Assembly: GCF_023101765.2 (NCBI RefSeq)
Contig: NC_064215.1
Span: forward strand, 1,178,001 to 1,242,000
DNA: 64,000 nt
Reading direction: 5' to 3'
Origin: Spodoptera frugiperda
Lineage: Eukaryota > Arthropoda > Insecta > Lepidoptera > Noctuidae
Part shown: positions 47,954 to 59,453 of the stretch, in pieces
Layout: each line of letters begins with the position of its first letter
How positions within the stretch are numbered: the first letter of the stretch is position 1
The notes under the pieces: model-generated
Databases searched by the model: none
The model's input: only the letters and a program-made list of their open reading frames with translations
Told to the model about the DNA's origin: nothing
Program-made: the position numbers and the translations under genes

Positions 47954-50945
47954 TTTCCTTAAATTCAATTGACATCCCTTAAAATATAAATAAGTATAAC
48001 TAAATGAATATTATACTATTTATTAACAGTACGTGTCGCCAACTAAACAGATTTGTTTCAATTTTATTCCACGACAGTAAGCATTATAGGCCATATTTGT
48101 GCGTTGCAAGATAATTAATTTATTAAATAAAACCACCATTAACCGATAAGTAATATTATTAAATTTGTAGCGAAGATAAACGAATATGATGTAATAATAA
48201 AATCAATGTAGGTGAGTCAGTCATATTTATTTTATAATCTGTATGAACCAGAATGATTCAATGGTCGGTAAGTACAATATTCAGTTTTTATATTCGATGG
48301 GAATGGTCGATCGGAATTTCATTATTTATAGTTTATTTTACTATTGTTTCGGTTCGAAATTGAGAGTTCGTTAATTTTGTGCCCAGTTTGGAATTTAATT
48401 TTCTTTCATTGTATGCAAATTCAATGACGATGTTTTTATTTCAACTGCAGTGAAATTGTTTGTAGCATTCTGTTCTGAATAACTTAATTGAAAAATAAAA
48501 CAATATTCACATATATTATTACTTCAATAAAAATACAAACTGTCTATTCTATAGGTACAATTACGTTCAGATATTAATAATAATTATATTTTTCCATATT
48601 TTAAATTAAATTTTGGCGCTCTACAATTTAAATAAGCCGTTAAAATAGAACAAGTTAATTTTCCGTTAATTTTAAATAGCATTTTAAACATTTTCGAACT
48701 CAGATGATATGACGCCAAAATGTAACTTAAAATAAATATGAAATCTAAAGATATGCGTTACTAGAAACAGGTTAATAGTTCAATCTACAACTAAATACAC
48801 TTTTTACAATCCGTAGTACGTTCAAGCGAAACTTCTAAATCGTTTTTTAAATATTTATTTTATTTTATCTATAATTATTATGTTCCTTTGTTTTTTCAAA
48901 AAGTACAATCTTATTGTGTGTCTGGCCGGTACTTTATTCATTCATATAATGTATAATATTTTTATTATATCTTACAACTCTTATGATTCATGACATTGCT
49001 TTTTCTTAAAAGCACTCTTTCAGCTGATTTAGCCGGGGCGTACAAGCAGAACATTGATTATTGTAAAATGTTCGAGATGATTTATACCATTGTATACTTA
49101 GCCGGGCCCGAGGAGATAGCATAAATAACTTTGACGGGTCAATTGTGAACGATTACGCATATTTTCTGACTTTATGTACCCGATTGAGTTGTTTAATTTT
49201 TTTGTATTACGAGTGAATGGCTTTTGTTGTGTGATTGTAAGGTTTGTGTTCAGGCTCAATGGAATAAGAAATAAATTATGATTATGGTATTTTCTGTATA
49301 GAAAGTAGACATTAAAAGTGCTCGTATAATTTTTATTCCATCCAATGTTGTCGACGATTGTACTTTTTGAAAAATCAAAGGTAGCTTATTATTATTCCCT
49401 TAGTAAAGCTAGTAATACTGTACATACCTTAGTTAGGCGACGCATTTTGTTCAAGTTATGCCCTCAACGGCGAAGGCATTACACAGAGGAAACTAAGTAC
49501 TCTATACAAAATAAAAATGTTACTTTGGCAAGATCTAATATTTAAATCATTTAATTTACAGAAAAATAAAAAAGAGAAAAATACGAACACATAGAGAGAT
49601 TGATACTTTTAGCTTAAAGTGTATAAAATCTAAGCGCTAACGATATAAATTAAACACTTAACCTTAGTGATAAGTTTTATAATATAAATGAGGTACGTTA
49701 AACCATTGTGACTATGTGGTGATCCATCTTCGAATGTGTCCTACATCTAACGTGTACAATCGCGCACAACGCACGTCGTCTGTCAAACTGACATGTCACG
49801 TCACGAAATGACATGTCGTAACATACAACGTTATTTTGTGAGTCGGTTTTATAGCTTATATAAAGCCAAGTACCTAATTTATTATACCCAGGTAGAATTG
49901 TTTTTTTTTATTTATTAATCTGTGAGTTTGACAGACACCGAGACGCCATGCAGCCACAGCACATAAAACAATATCAACATTAGCATTTTCAATATAATAA
50001 TAACAATTATACAAAAAATGCAAGAAATGGAACGATACAATTACGTTTTGCCTTATAAAATTAAACTATTCAAAATAAATAATAATAATAATATAATGTA
50101 CAATTTTTAACGAAATCCTAGGATGGGAAAAATATTTAATGTTTTTGTTTTATGATCAATGTAGAGACACGCGTATTATGGATTTTCTTTTATCTTGCAC
50201 AAGGTTAGATTGTAAAGTTATTTAATTTTTAGGGAGAGGTTGGGTTGCGTCCCTAAGGACCATGGGTTTAGCGTGCCCCAACGAATGTCTCTTGCATTTT
50301 TGGCATAAAAACTTGTCGTAAGTAACAGTGGAACTACAGTTATCGTTATCATTAACGTTATTCCTAAATCGGACTAGGTAAACGTCTGACTGCCTCAGGA
50401 ATTAATGTTGAATAAAATGGACAATTTTGTGTTTAAATATTTATAGAAAATTGGTTAATTCAATGACAAAAGTCTGCTATGAGGATTATAATATAAAACT
50501 TTGATTATATTTTTGAGGTTTTAATATAAAGCTTACGGTTAGGCCTACGAGTTGCAGTCATGAAAATTAGGCTTCTTCGATATGTTTGCTATTTGTATAA
50601 CCCACACAGACTTACAACAGAGGTTCACTGTGACAACATTCAATCTAACACTTGCTTCTAACAACTACATAATACAGGTATTTAAGCACGTGGTTATGGA
50701 CACAACATGGGGAATTGACATAAAGATCGTCGAAGAGCGAATGCAATCAGTCTTATGATATATCAACATTAATTCCTGAGACAAATATTATTGTAATATG
50801 AATTTATATAGACAGCACGTATATGGCAGTAACAGTTAAAACAACTACGTTTATCAATTCACGTATGTTTGCAACGACGGATTACGACGAGAACGGAGAG
50901 CTCTCATTGGTTGCTTTATCCCCACTATTCCAAGATGGCGGTCCG
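47954..50945. other. non-coding DNA downstream of netrin
   Basis: This should contain the netrin 3' UTR just below 50946. No clear AATAAA signal on the minus strand could be fixed close to the stop. Very AT-rich with short frames only. Confidence 0.4.
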
Positions 50946-51096
50946 CTAATGGCAGTTGATCGCGCGCCGTTGAAGCCGACGGATGCGTCGGTGCCAGTCA
51001 TCGCGCCACTCCAGCAGTAGTGTCCTCTCGCCGACCGTCAGCCCTGGAAAACCAGCTGACACGCCCTCTTTTTCCACTCCTAGGATTAGGTATGAC
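50946..51096 (-). CDS. netrin terminal coding exon
   Basis: Acceptor tttttctcccag, then one base completing Lys, then SYLILGVEKEGVS and LLLEWRDDWHRRIRRLQRR, ending INCH and a TAG stop at 50946-50948. The SYLILG and EWRD-W-RR-RR-Q segments are the conserved netrin C-terminal end. The cluster of Arg/His supports the family's known heparin/matrix binding tail. The intron to the previous exon is only 120 bp. Confidence 0.95.
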
Positions 51097-54000
51097 CTGG
51101 GAGAAAAAGAAACATCAGTTAAAACGAATTCTTCAGATAAAAAACTTTCTAAATGATGGGATCAAATTATATAGAAATCTAGTTTGGATTCTTCTTTATT
51201 TTCTTCTTATACTTACTTGTTAATCTTGATCTTAGGGCACTTGCAGGCGAGGTCCGCGGCGCGCACGTGCAGGGCGGTGGCGCCGCGGCGCAGACGACTG
51301 CGCGGCGCGCGCTTGTACACTGCCTGCACGCTCAGCGCCAGCCGCACCCACTGGTCGCCCGCCGCGCTCGCCTCGCGACCCACCACCTTGCCCATTATGA
51401 CTGCACACAGAAACGTCAACGTGTCAATCTTACAGGCATTACTTCAAAATTATTCCCACATAGAATCTTCTGAAGATCTGAAGATAGAATCTAAAGTCTT
51501 TATCAAAAATCGGTTGAAAAGAATTCTACATTACAATCTGAGATGTAACATGTAGATATTGTAATCCAATATGACTGCCGTCTTCTAGTAATGTAAATAA
51601 ATTGAGTTATTACTAAATTTAAATTAATGTAACTAATTTTTTGTAAATTGTAATCCTCAACAAAATGCTGGCAAGTAGGGGAACTCAAGATTGATTAAAA
51701 GCTCTGACACTTAGGACTTTCTCTAAGTTTACTTTCTGAAGAAAAAAGATAATGAAACGTAGCTAATACTGATGAAAGACTTGACAGAACCCGGACCACA
51801 GAGTAAAGGCTGGACATACATCACAAGAGAGAGTTTAATTAACCTGCTATGTGATGGAAGGCAGTTAAAAGACGATAATTACATATTTTATTCAACGTTT
51901 TGTAAGTGAAAGTGGGATGGCCAAGGTACTCTATTGGAAAAGCAATTATCTTCTAATCACATTTGTTCTGATTGGAGATAATTTTAAGAATTTTAACAAG
52001 ACCCTTTATAAATATGTATGAGGAATACCCTATTGGAAATATATTGACACTTTGGAATGGTATCCAGTTTAGACACTAGCACCAGAAGCTGCTGACGTAG
52101 AAGTGGCATGTATAGCAAAGATCATGGAAATTAAAGGGGAGTATAGGTAATTTGTATGAATAAAGGGGTATGTAGAGGCACTTACCGTAGTCTCGGCTGC
52201 AGAACTTGTTGAGATTTAGCGTGCGAGCGGCGGCGCGACACCGGCCGCACTGCTCCGTTGCTGCATACACACATCATCGTCAGTTTATACTCCATTATAC
52301 ATACTAATCAGTCTATATTTATTCAATTTTCTTATCAATATAATCAACTTTATCTTAGTCTTATTGGAACTATTTTGTTTCTTCTATATCATCAATAATT
52401 TAAAATTCATTGTTACTAAACAGAAATCTTCAAACTAAAGGATATGTTTCATGTTACGTTATTTACGAATGAACATGGAAATATTACAATGTTAATTTTA
52501 ATAAAGAAACTATGACTGATGTAAAATTACAGATATTGGTTAGAATAATGTTAATTTGAAAGTGTTACCTCTCAGTCGGCACTGACAAAATAAAACAAAA
52601 AGAGTTATGAGTTTGACAGTGGATGACACGGAATAAGCTTGAAATGAATATTGTAAGATTCACAATACGACACATAGACATTCCCACACTACTGATAAAT
52701 TGATAAAAGAAGAAATTTTGAAGTTTTCAGAACCATTCAGAGTAATGGAAAATTGGTCCTTTTGTCCAAATTTTCTCTTAAGATTGTTTGAACAATTTAT
52801 TGACGAAAAATGGTCCTTATGAGTTACTAGGTACTCAAAGTATTATCTAGATTCTAGAATCATAGTGTTATTTTTATCGTTACTGAATTACTGTTAGATA
52901 TCACATTTTCGTATGAAATTAGTCATGTGGTGTGAGAATGGAGAATCAGTAATAACTTACTGCCTTTCGATTACTTTTACGACAAGCTAATGTTGCAAAG
53001 TAACTCAATCAATTAGCGTACGAGGTAATTTATTAGTCTGGTATCAATCGGCAGCTCGTAAAGCACTCTCAGAATTTATTTACTCGTCGCCCTTGCAACA
53101 AAGTATGGCACTTATCAAAAGGCAGTAAGATATAAATAAAATTAAAGTGCAAATTAATAATAAAGTGGAGCGATACTGTACTTTTTAACTTGTAAAATCT
53201 ACAAATAGAGAATAGTCTCGACATAATCAAAGTTTTCTCCTTGTATAATTTAGGAAAACAAAGTTATATTTATTGTCTTTTGTTGTTCACCCATAATGTA
53301 GTAGACATTAATACATTACTATTTCATATTTAAAACCATAATATCTCTAGTATGGTTTAAAATATTACTCTTGAACAACGGTTCTTTGTAAACAATAACT
53401 TAATAATAAATAATTGTACTTATTTTCAATATAATACTTACACGCTTGGAACATTGTTTAAAATGTTCAAATAGCTAATAAAGATGGAGAAAATCAAATG
53501 GAAAGTCAAAAATATCGCGATTATTGTACAATGATCGTAAAATAATTGTACATGAGAAAACTATGGTTTTTTATTGCCGTGATTAACTTTCAAACATTTA
53601 ATTTTATTCATTGTAAAAGGACCACACAATACAATTTGCTTTTTATAGAAAGTACAGTAAACTCCTTATCACAAACACTCAATCACATAATTCATTTTAC
53701 TATTTAAAATAAATGTGTATAACTGTATATTAATATGAAATAATTGGGAACAAAACCTAATAAAAATGGTTCTGGTCCTTCTCGGTCCTTCCATACGGAG
53801 AGTTTACCAAAGTTTGTTTCTCTGACTCTGTTGTTATTTTGTAAAAAATACTTGATTTTTTGTCTGATGATTGAGTGTGTGTGGTCATGCAAGTGTGTGT
53901 GAGGCGAGAGTGCATGAAAGTACACTTACTACTTACCGCGGCCCGGGTCGCCGTCCACCGCCTCCATCGCCTGCACTGCCGTCACCACGCGAGGAATACC

Positions 54001-57000
54001 TACGGGACAACGTCTCAAGTATAGTAAAAATATGGAAAGAAGAATAAGGCACCTATAAAATATGTACACTTCTGGTTGGAAAAGAACATGTTTTCAACTC
54101 GACAAAAGTAGTTACTTGCAAGATCTAATCGGCATTGGTGCAAATCTACGCTTCGTTATTAGTTTCATTAATAAATTGATTGACTATCTCCGCCCAAAAT
54201 TTTGATTCTGGCAATAATCGTATATTTTTTTTGTTTTGCCTATTGTATCTTACAAGCTACTAGTAAAATTCTCTCTTAATACAATACCAAACAGCAATCA
54301 AAGTTTTAGCCAACAACAAAGTGCAGCAAGCACCAAGTATCCGACTCCATTACACGAACAGTTCAACAATCCGACAACTTGTTACATTGTGTCGGCATTA
54401 CAAAGTCACCTATCCCACATGAACACACGACCACACATCAAGCTACACAGAACCAGTATAAACTGACCGCCAGATCTGCAGAAAGATTATACAAGGAGAG
54501 ACCATGGTAAACTGGTTCAGTATAACTTGATGTGCAAGGCACCTATTCCCAGTTACGACTGTTGTAAAGTAATGGTTAGGCTGTTTAGTGCTTACAATCC
54601 CGATAGCTTGCCTTTAAGTGACTTTTAATGCGTGGGAGAGAGGCCAGGTGCGAACCCTGGACGTTCGGTTCACACCTCACCAAGGATATGTGCGAATGTA
54701 TCGATCCTCATGCATAATGGATTGAGGTAATTGAAGCTAAGTTATTTTGAGCTTTTAACTATCTCAACTATCTGAACTTGGTTTAACTTATTTTTGGAAT
54801 CGTTTTTTTCTTTCGGATCATGCTAACTTTAGGGTTTCCGTATAAATAAAGTATTTTCCCTCCTCAAAATAACACCGAAACATTATCAAATGTCAGTCCC
54901 TAAAATATTTTGGTATGAGTGACGTCTGTACATTTGGAAACCTGACCCCAATACCTTAACATAACTTTTTAAGTGAAGTTTAATTTGACATAGGTACAGT
55001 ATTTTTTACATAGTTATTTTTTGTAACAAAATTGGCTAGGCGTTGAAAATCTTACGTATACAGGGCGCGATGTGGCTGCGTGACTGCTGGTATCCTTTGG
55101 CGCAGCGGTTGCAGGTGGTGCCGGTGACCCCGTCCTTGCAGGGACACTGTCCGCTTGTCTGGTTGCAGGTCTTACCACTCGCTCCCACTGGGTGGCAGTC
55201 ACAAGCTGGTGGAGAAGAAAAAAAGAGTTAAATAAAAATCTATGCTAAAAAGGTAAACAATATTTAAAAACATAACTTCGTACTGAATTTCAAGCAGCAA
55301 ATGAAAATGGAAAGCTATCGTCTTAATGTGTACTTTTCAATCGTGGAATTAATTCATGGAAAGATTTGATAGGATGTACACAATATTATGAAAAAGGTAC
55401 AAACTAAAAATATTTATGTAGACATATTTGACGACTTAATGTAAACAAACAAGTATCTGACATTATATTCTACAGTGGAGACAAAGACATTTCATAAAGA
55501 AGTTATTTTTTTGTCGTGAAACCAACTCGGGTCCTGTTTCAGGCGTCGATTGAATTTTTCCGTGACTGGTCGGTCGGCGGTGCGACATCTATAATTGAAT
55601 TTCAAGTTTTGCATTCGGAACAGTCTCTGAACATCGAGCGAAGTAACTCGTATTGACTTTCTGTTCTAGTAGCCAAAGCGATACTATCGAGAGAGATAAT
55701 TTCTTCTAAAACAATAATTAAATCAGTACTGTAAGTAGTAGTAGCAGTATTGTAGAAACCAAACTAAAGATGAGTGTTGACATTAATCAATCGGTCTTCA
55801 GAATTCGAATATTTTTATAGAACCTATTGATGCTTTCAGGGAAATACAGACAATGTACGAGTGATTGTAATTAACCCCGTACAATGATGATGCACTAAGT
55901 AACTGCGGTGGCGAGACCGTACAGGCAAAATGTACAGATACAATACAATAGGCTGGTTAAGTCTCAGAAAAACAACAAACATAACTATTACCCCACTTCC
56001 CGTTCCCAAACGAGGAAGAAAAAAACATAATACGATAACGTCACTGTCCGAAGATATGGTTCGCAAACTAAGGAAAAGAAAACTTCATTCCTTTCTTTAT
56101 TATTACATTTTTTCTCAAAGTAAGTCTGTTGTCGGGGAATAACGAAGTCTTAAGTTCTTAACACAGTTGTGTTGGCCGCCAGTTCGCGTTGTTTACCAAG
56201 TAAATTAGTTCGAGTGTATTTACTAGCTGTTCCTATTACTTCGTAGCTCGTAGTTTGAAGTTAGTTGGACTTTTTGAACTAATATTTGCGCATCTGTATG
56301 TGATGGGAACTGGCTTAATCAAGAGGCGTGTGACATCTGTGCCGGGTGGCTTATGTTGTGCCCTTTTAAAGATAAATGGTTAATAAAATATTACTTTAAC
56401 TAAACGTACAATGAACTGCTCGCCCAAGTATTCAGATAATACGTACGTAAGAAAACTCTCAACATAATTGGTCGGTTCAGTGTTAATGCTATTTAGTGCA
56501 CAGTGCGCCCATTACGTCGCAATCAAGGGAACACTAGAAATAAAAGCCAAGTATAAAGCGCTATTTCACACAATCACGTTTTATTTGCCCAGCAACTACT
56601 TTATAGCAGTGGCCCACAACGTACTTTTATTTTAATGTGCTCGCCTTAATCAGTTACTATCGGAATCCTAGTACTGTTTCCTTGGTAATAAAGGTCTTAA
56701 CAAGTTCGTAATTAATCGTAAAGTGTTAATTAACATTTTTCTTTCTACCTAAGTACTTAACATGAATGTTTTTAAACGACAACTTGTTCTATAATGTGCA
56801 ACTTTTCTACAAACAAAATAACGCTTGAATTCATAAAATTCCGGGGCCCTTAAATCACACTCGATGATCGAAACTATTCGGAACAGAATTCGTTTTATTG
56901 TGCGTTGTGATTTGTTATCGAATATAAATCGATATAGTTGATTTCATTCGATAATCGGAATGTCCCGGGTGTGTCGTAGGATTCTGAACTCGATTACCCG

Positions 57001-59453
57001 GATGCGTTTGGTAGAGGGAAAGTGTCGAGTTGTGCGTTGACCTCGCGTCCTTTTATAGCGGTCCGGGTGATCCGGGTACCCGGGCTATATGACAGGGAAT
57101 TGCGATCGGAAATAATGTTGGCAATTGTATCGGTTGTGTCCAATGTTTGTATTCTAAGAACTGAGAAAGGTTTCGGGAGCAACGTCTGAGAAAATTGTTT
57201 GATTTGCTGAGATGGGAAACGGAATGATGGTTGTTCTTTTGATTGCTTTTACTCGAAGGGATTGTCATTCGATTTTCAACGAAGAGATATATCTATGTTT
57301 ACCTTGTACAAACTAAAAATATTTCTATTAACACACTCACCTGAAAATAAGCGCAACTTTATCTTTATTTCCATGACGGTTATATACTAATATTAACCCG
57401 ACCGCGCCAGCCATTTCGTTCTTCCCTGTCGACTTAACAACTTGATCCCAACTAGCTGACGTAACAATAGTACTTAAGATACCCATTTCCATACCCCAAT
57501 CTTGACTCAATCAGCGAAAAACCTACCACGGCCGTCAAATAAAACTGAAGCGCCCCCAAGGACCAATTGGACCCGAAAGACTCGAAGGACCAACTCGATT
57601 TTCGGCCAATTTTATGAGAAAACTATTGTATCCGCGACCGCGGGGTCGAAGAGACCGGCACGCATTTACTTTTGGGTTTTACGACGTCACGCCTTTTTGT
57701 TTTGCTATTTCGATTTCTTGGGATTCGAATGGCTTACGTTGGATAGGGTTAAATGTTTGTGTAGTTGATATTGGGTGCCACTCGGTAAATAGTTTTGAAG
57801 ATGAAGGTGGAGATAATACAAATTCGGGATCCCTTTTCCAACTTAGCGAAATCCCAAAGAAAAACTAACAGGGGATGTAATCGTACTTTATAAGAAAAAC
57901 ATTGATGGCAAACAAAAACTAAAGCTAAACATAACAACAACATAAGGAATTCTTTGCAGGAAACACTGAACGAACTCAATGCTCACGAATGATTATAATA
58001 ATTTGTGTAAAAGTAATAATGTTATCTAATATTAGTCCACCAAACAACGATAACACAAACTATATCATTAAAAAAACGTAACACGAAAGTAAACACAAGG
58101 ATTATAAAAAGGTGATAATCTCAAATTGATGCGGCATTTTACAAATACAACGTTAAACTCCGTTCAACTAAACCCGACTATTCGTATTTGTATAACGACC
58201 GTGTCTATTTGAACGTAGATAGTTAGAATATATCTGTCTGTTTGTCTGTCCGTGGACAGGTGTAAACGGTTATCGTCAGTTTAATTTATACTTATCTTTA
58301 GAGCTTAAAATATTACGTTTTAACATTAAATGTAATGCGCTACAGTTAAACCACGGCTAAATGTTATTGTAAGCTTTTCAACTGAACTTATTTTGTAGTT
58401 TGTATGTTGGTAAAAGTCGGGTAACGTGGATATAAAATGTTATGATGTTTTTTATGTATTAATCTGTTTATCTGGCTTGCTTTCCCGGAAATGGTAAACC
58501 TTTTTAATAGGCAGGTAGATACGTACTAATAATGTACATCCAATTTTCGTTGATTACTAGTTTTTTTGGTCTATAGAATGAAGTTACCAAATGTATGCAA
58601 AAGTAGATACGATTACGTATTTTGTGTAGACGCAACATCGAAATTTCTCAAATATAAAATATTAATTGCATAAATAACTATAGTTTTTAAAATATTGATT
58701 GAACACCAAACAATACATTTCTCTAACTGTCTGAACAGGAATGATTTAGGAATAATTTATAGAAATTACTTAGATCAAGTTTTCGCTAGCCATGCGAAAT
58801 ATCAGCTGAAGATGACACAACACTATGCGACTGTCCTTTAGCACTTGTTATGTACAATTTACTATATTTCTTCTACCATAAGAGAAAGAGCTAGTTAAAA
58901 ATATAATTTCACGGTCTACAGACTGAAGGAAAAGACATCTACCTTGTATATGTATAACTACTTAGCTGTGGTAAAATCTTTAACTAAAAGTCGCTTAGCT
59001 GGATAATCTGTTAAATTGTTATCTCAAGAAACTACTTTACTAACTAAAATCTGAGCAAAGATTAACTATTTTATATTACTTATCAACATGGATTATATTC
59101 ATTTTTCTTTTCGAACCTTTAGGTTTACCGAAGGTTATAACTATCAAACTAAATAGCATTATAAAGAAATGACCATGGACATTTGACGTCCATGAAAAAA
59201 TATGCATAATTCTCATGGGAAGCCATACATATCGGAAACAATGACTACTAACACAAGTACTTACGTTTGCAAGCCTTCTTATGGGTGATAGGTTTGGTAG
59301 GATCCCTGTAGTATCCCTCGCGGCAGTAGTGGCAGTGCCTGCCTGCCGTGTAGTGCCTGCATTTGAGGCAGACGCCCCCGGAGGCCCGGCCAGACAGCTT
59401 GTACAGCTCCATGTTGAACCGGCAGCGACGTGCGTGACCGTTGCAGTTGCATT
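50946..59453 (-). CDS. netrin, C-terminal part (EGF2, EGF3, linker, NTR domain)
   Basis: Netrins are secreted laminin-related axon-guidance cues acting through Frazzled/DCC and UNC-5 receptors. Six exons join as 59453-59265, 55205-55056, 53999-53937, 52260-52186, 51400-51217 and 51096-50946: 812 nt, giving about 269 residues plus stop, all with GT-AG introns and consistent phase. Order: two 8-cysteine laminin-EGF modules (CNCNGHARRCRFNMELYKLS and CDCHPVGASGKTCNQTSGQC), a linker of about 20 residues, then the NTR domain (LNLNKFCSRDY, LACKCPKIKINKSYLILG) and a basic tail (LEWRDDWHRRIRRLQRR). The signal peptide, laminin N-terminal domain and EGF1 should lie beyond 64000. Whether it is the NetA or NetB orthologue cannot be decided here. 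Confidence 0.96.
51217..51400 (-). CDS. netrin exon: main NTR/C345C segment
   Basis: 184 nt, preceded by ttctgtgtgcag and followed by gtaagtat. It encodes VIMGKVVGREASAAGDQWV... through AVYKRAPRSRLRRG to ADLACKCPKIKINK. Read without splicing, a TAA would follow Lys at once, but the donor is near-consensus and the next exon restores Lys and continues with the conserved SYLILG, so the splice is preferred. Very GC-rich. Confidence 0.95.
52186..52260 (-). CDS. netrin exon: start of NTR domain
   Basis: 75 nt between gtgtatgcag and gtaagtgcc. It encodes (A)TEQCGRCRAAARTLNLNKFCSRDY, the first cysteines of the NTR module. Phase 1 on both sides. Confidence 0.95.
53937..53999 (-). CDS. netrin exon: linker between EGF3 and NTR
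   Basis: 63 nt between cccgtag and gtaagtag. It encodes (R)IPRVVTAVQAMEAVDGDPGR. The linker has no cysteine; netrins vary most here. Phase 1 on both sides, so it could be skipped without a frameshift. Confidence 0.9.
54434..54534 (+). repeat. small foldback (MITE-like) element in a netrin intron
   Basis: Arm cacatcaagctacacagaac plus cagt pairs with the inverse of actggttcagtataacttga plus tgtg (21 of 24 positions). A related copy lies at 42091-42205. It is 101 bp and sits in the intron between the EGF3 and linker exons. Confidence 0.7.
55056..55205 (-). CDS. netrin exon: third laminin-EGF module
   Basis: 150 nt between tctccaccag and gtaaga. It encodes CDCHPVGASGKTCNQTSGQC, PCKDGVTGTTCNRCAKGYQQ and SRSHIAPCI with eight cysteines, a complete laminin-EGF module. 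Phase 1 on both sides. Confidence 0.97.
55206..59264 (-). other. netrin intron, about 4.1 kb
   Basis: Bounded by gtaagt below 59265 and an AG acceptor above 55205. It contains only short frames; a GC-richer part at 56830-57200 and 57500-57740 shows no exon. The other introns are shorter: 120 bp (51097-51216), 785 bp (51401-52185), 1676 bp (52261-53936) and 1056 bp (54000-55055). Confidence 0.85.
59265..59453 (-). CDS. netrin exon: second laminin-EGF module
   Basis: 189 nt between ttctcatccacag and gtaagt. It encodes (E)CNCNGHARRCRFNMELYKLS, GRASGGVCLKCRHYTAGRHC and HYCREGYYRDPTKPITHKKA(CK), with eight cysteines. This is the most conserved netrin module and, in known structures, takes part in receptor binding. 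Phase 1 on both sides. Confidence 0.97.
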
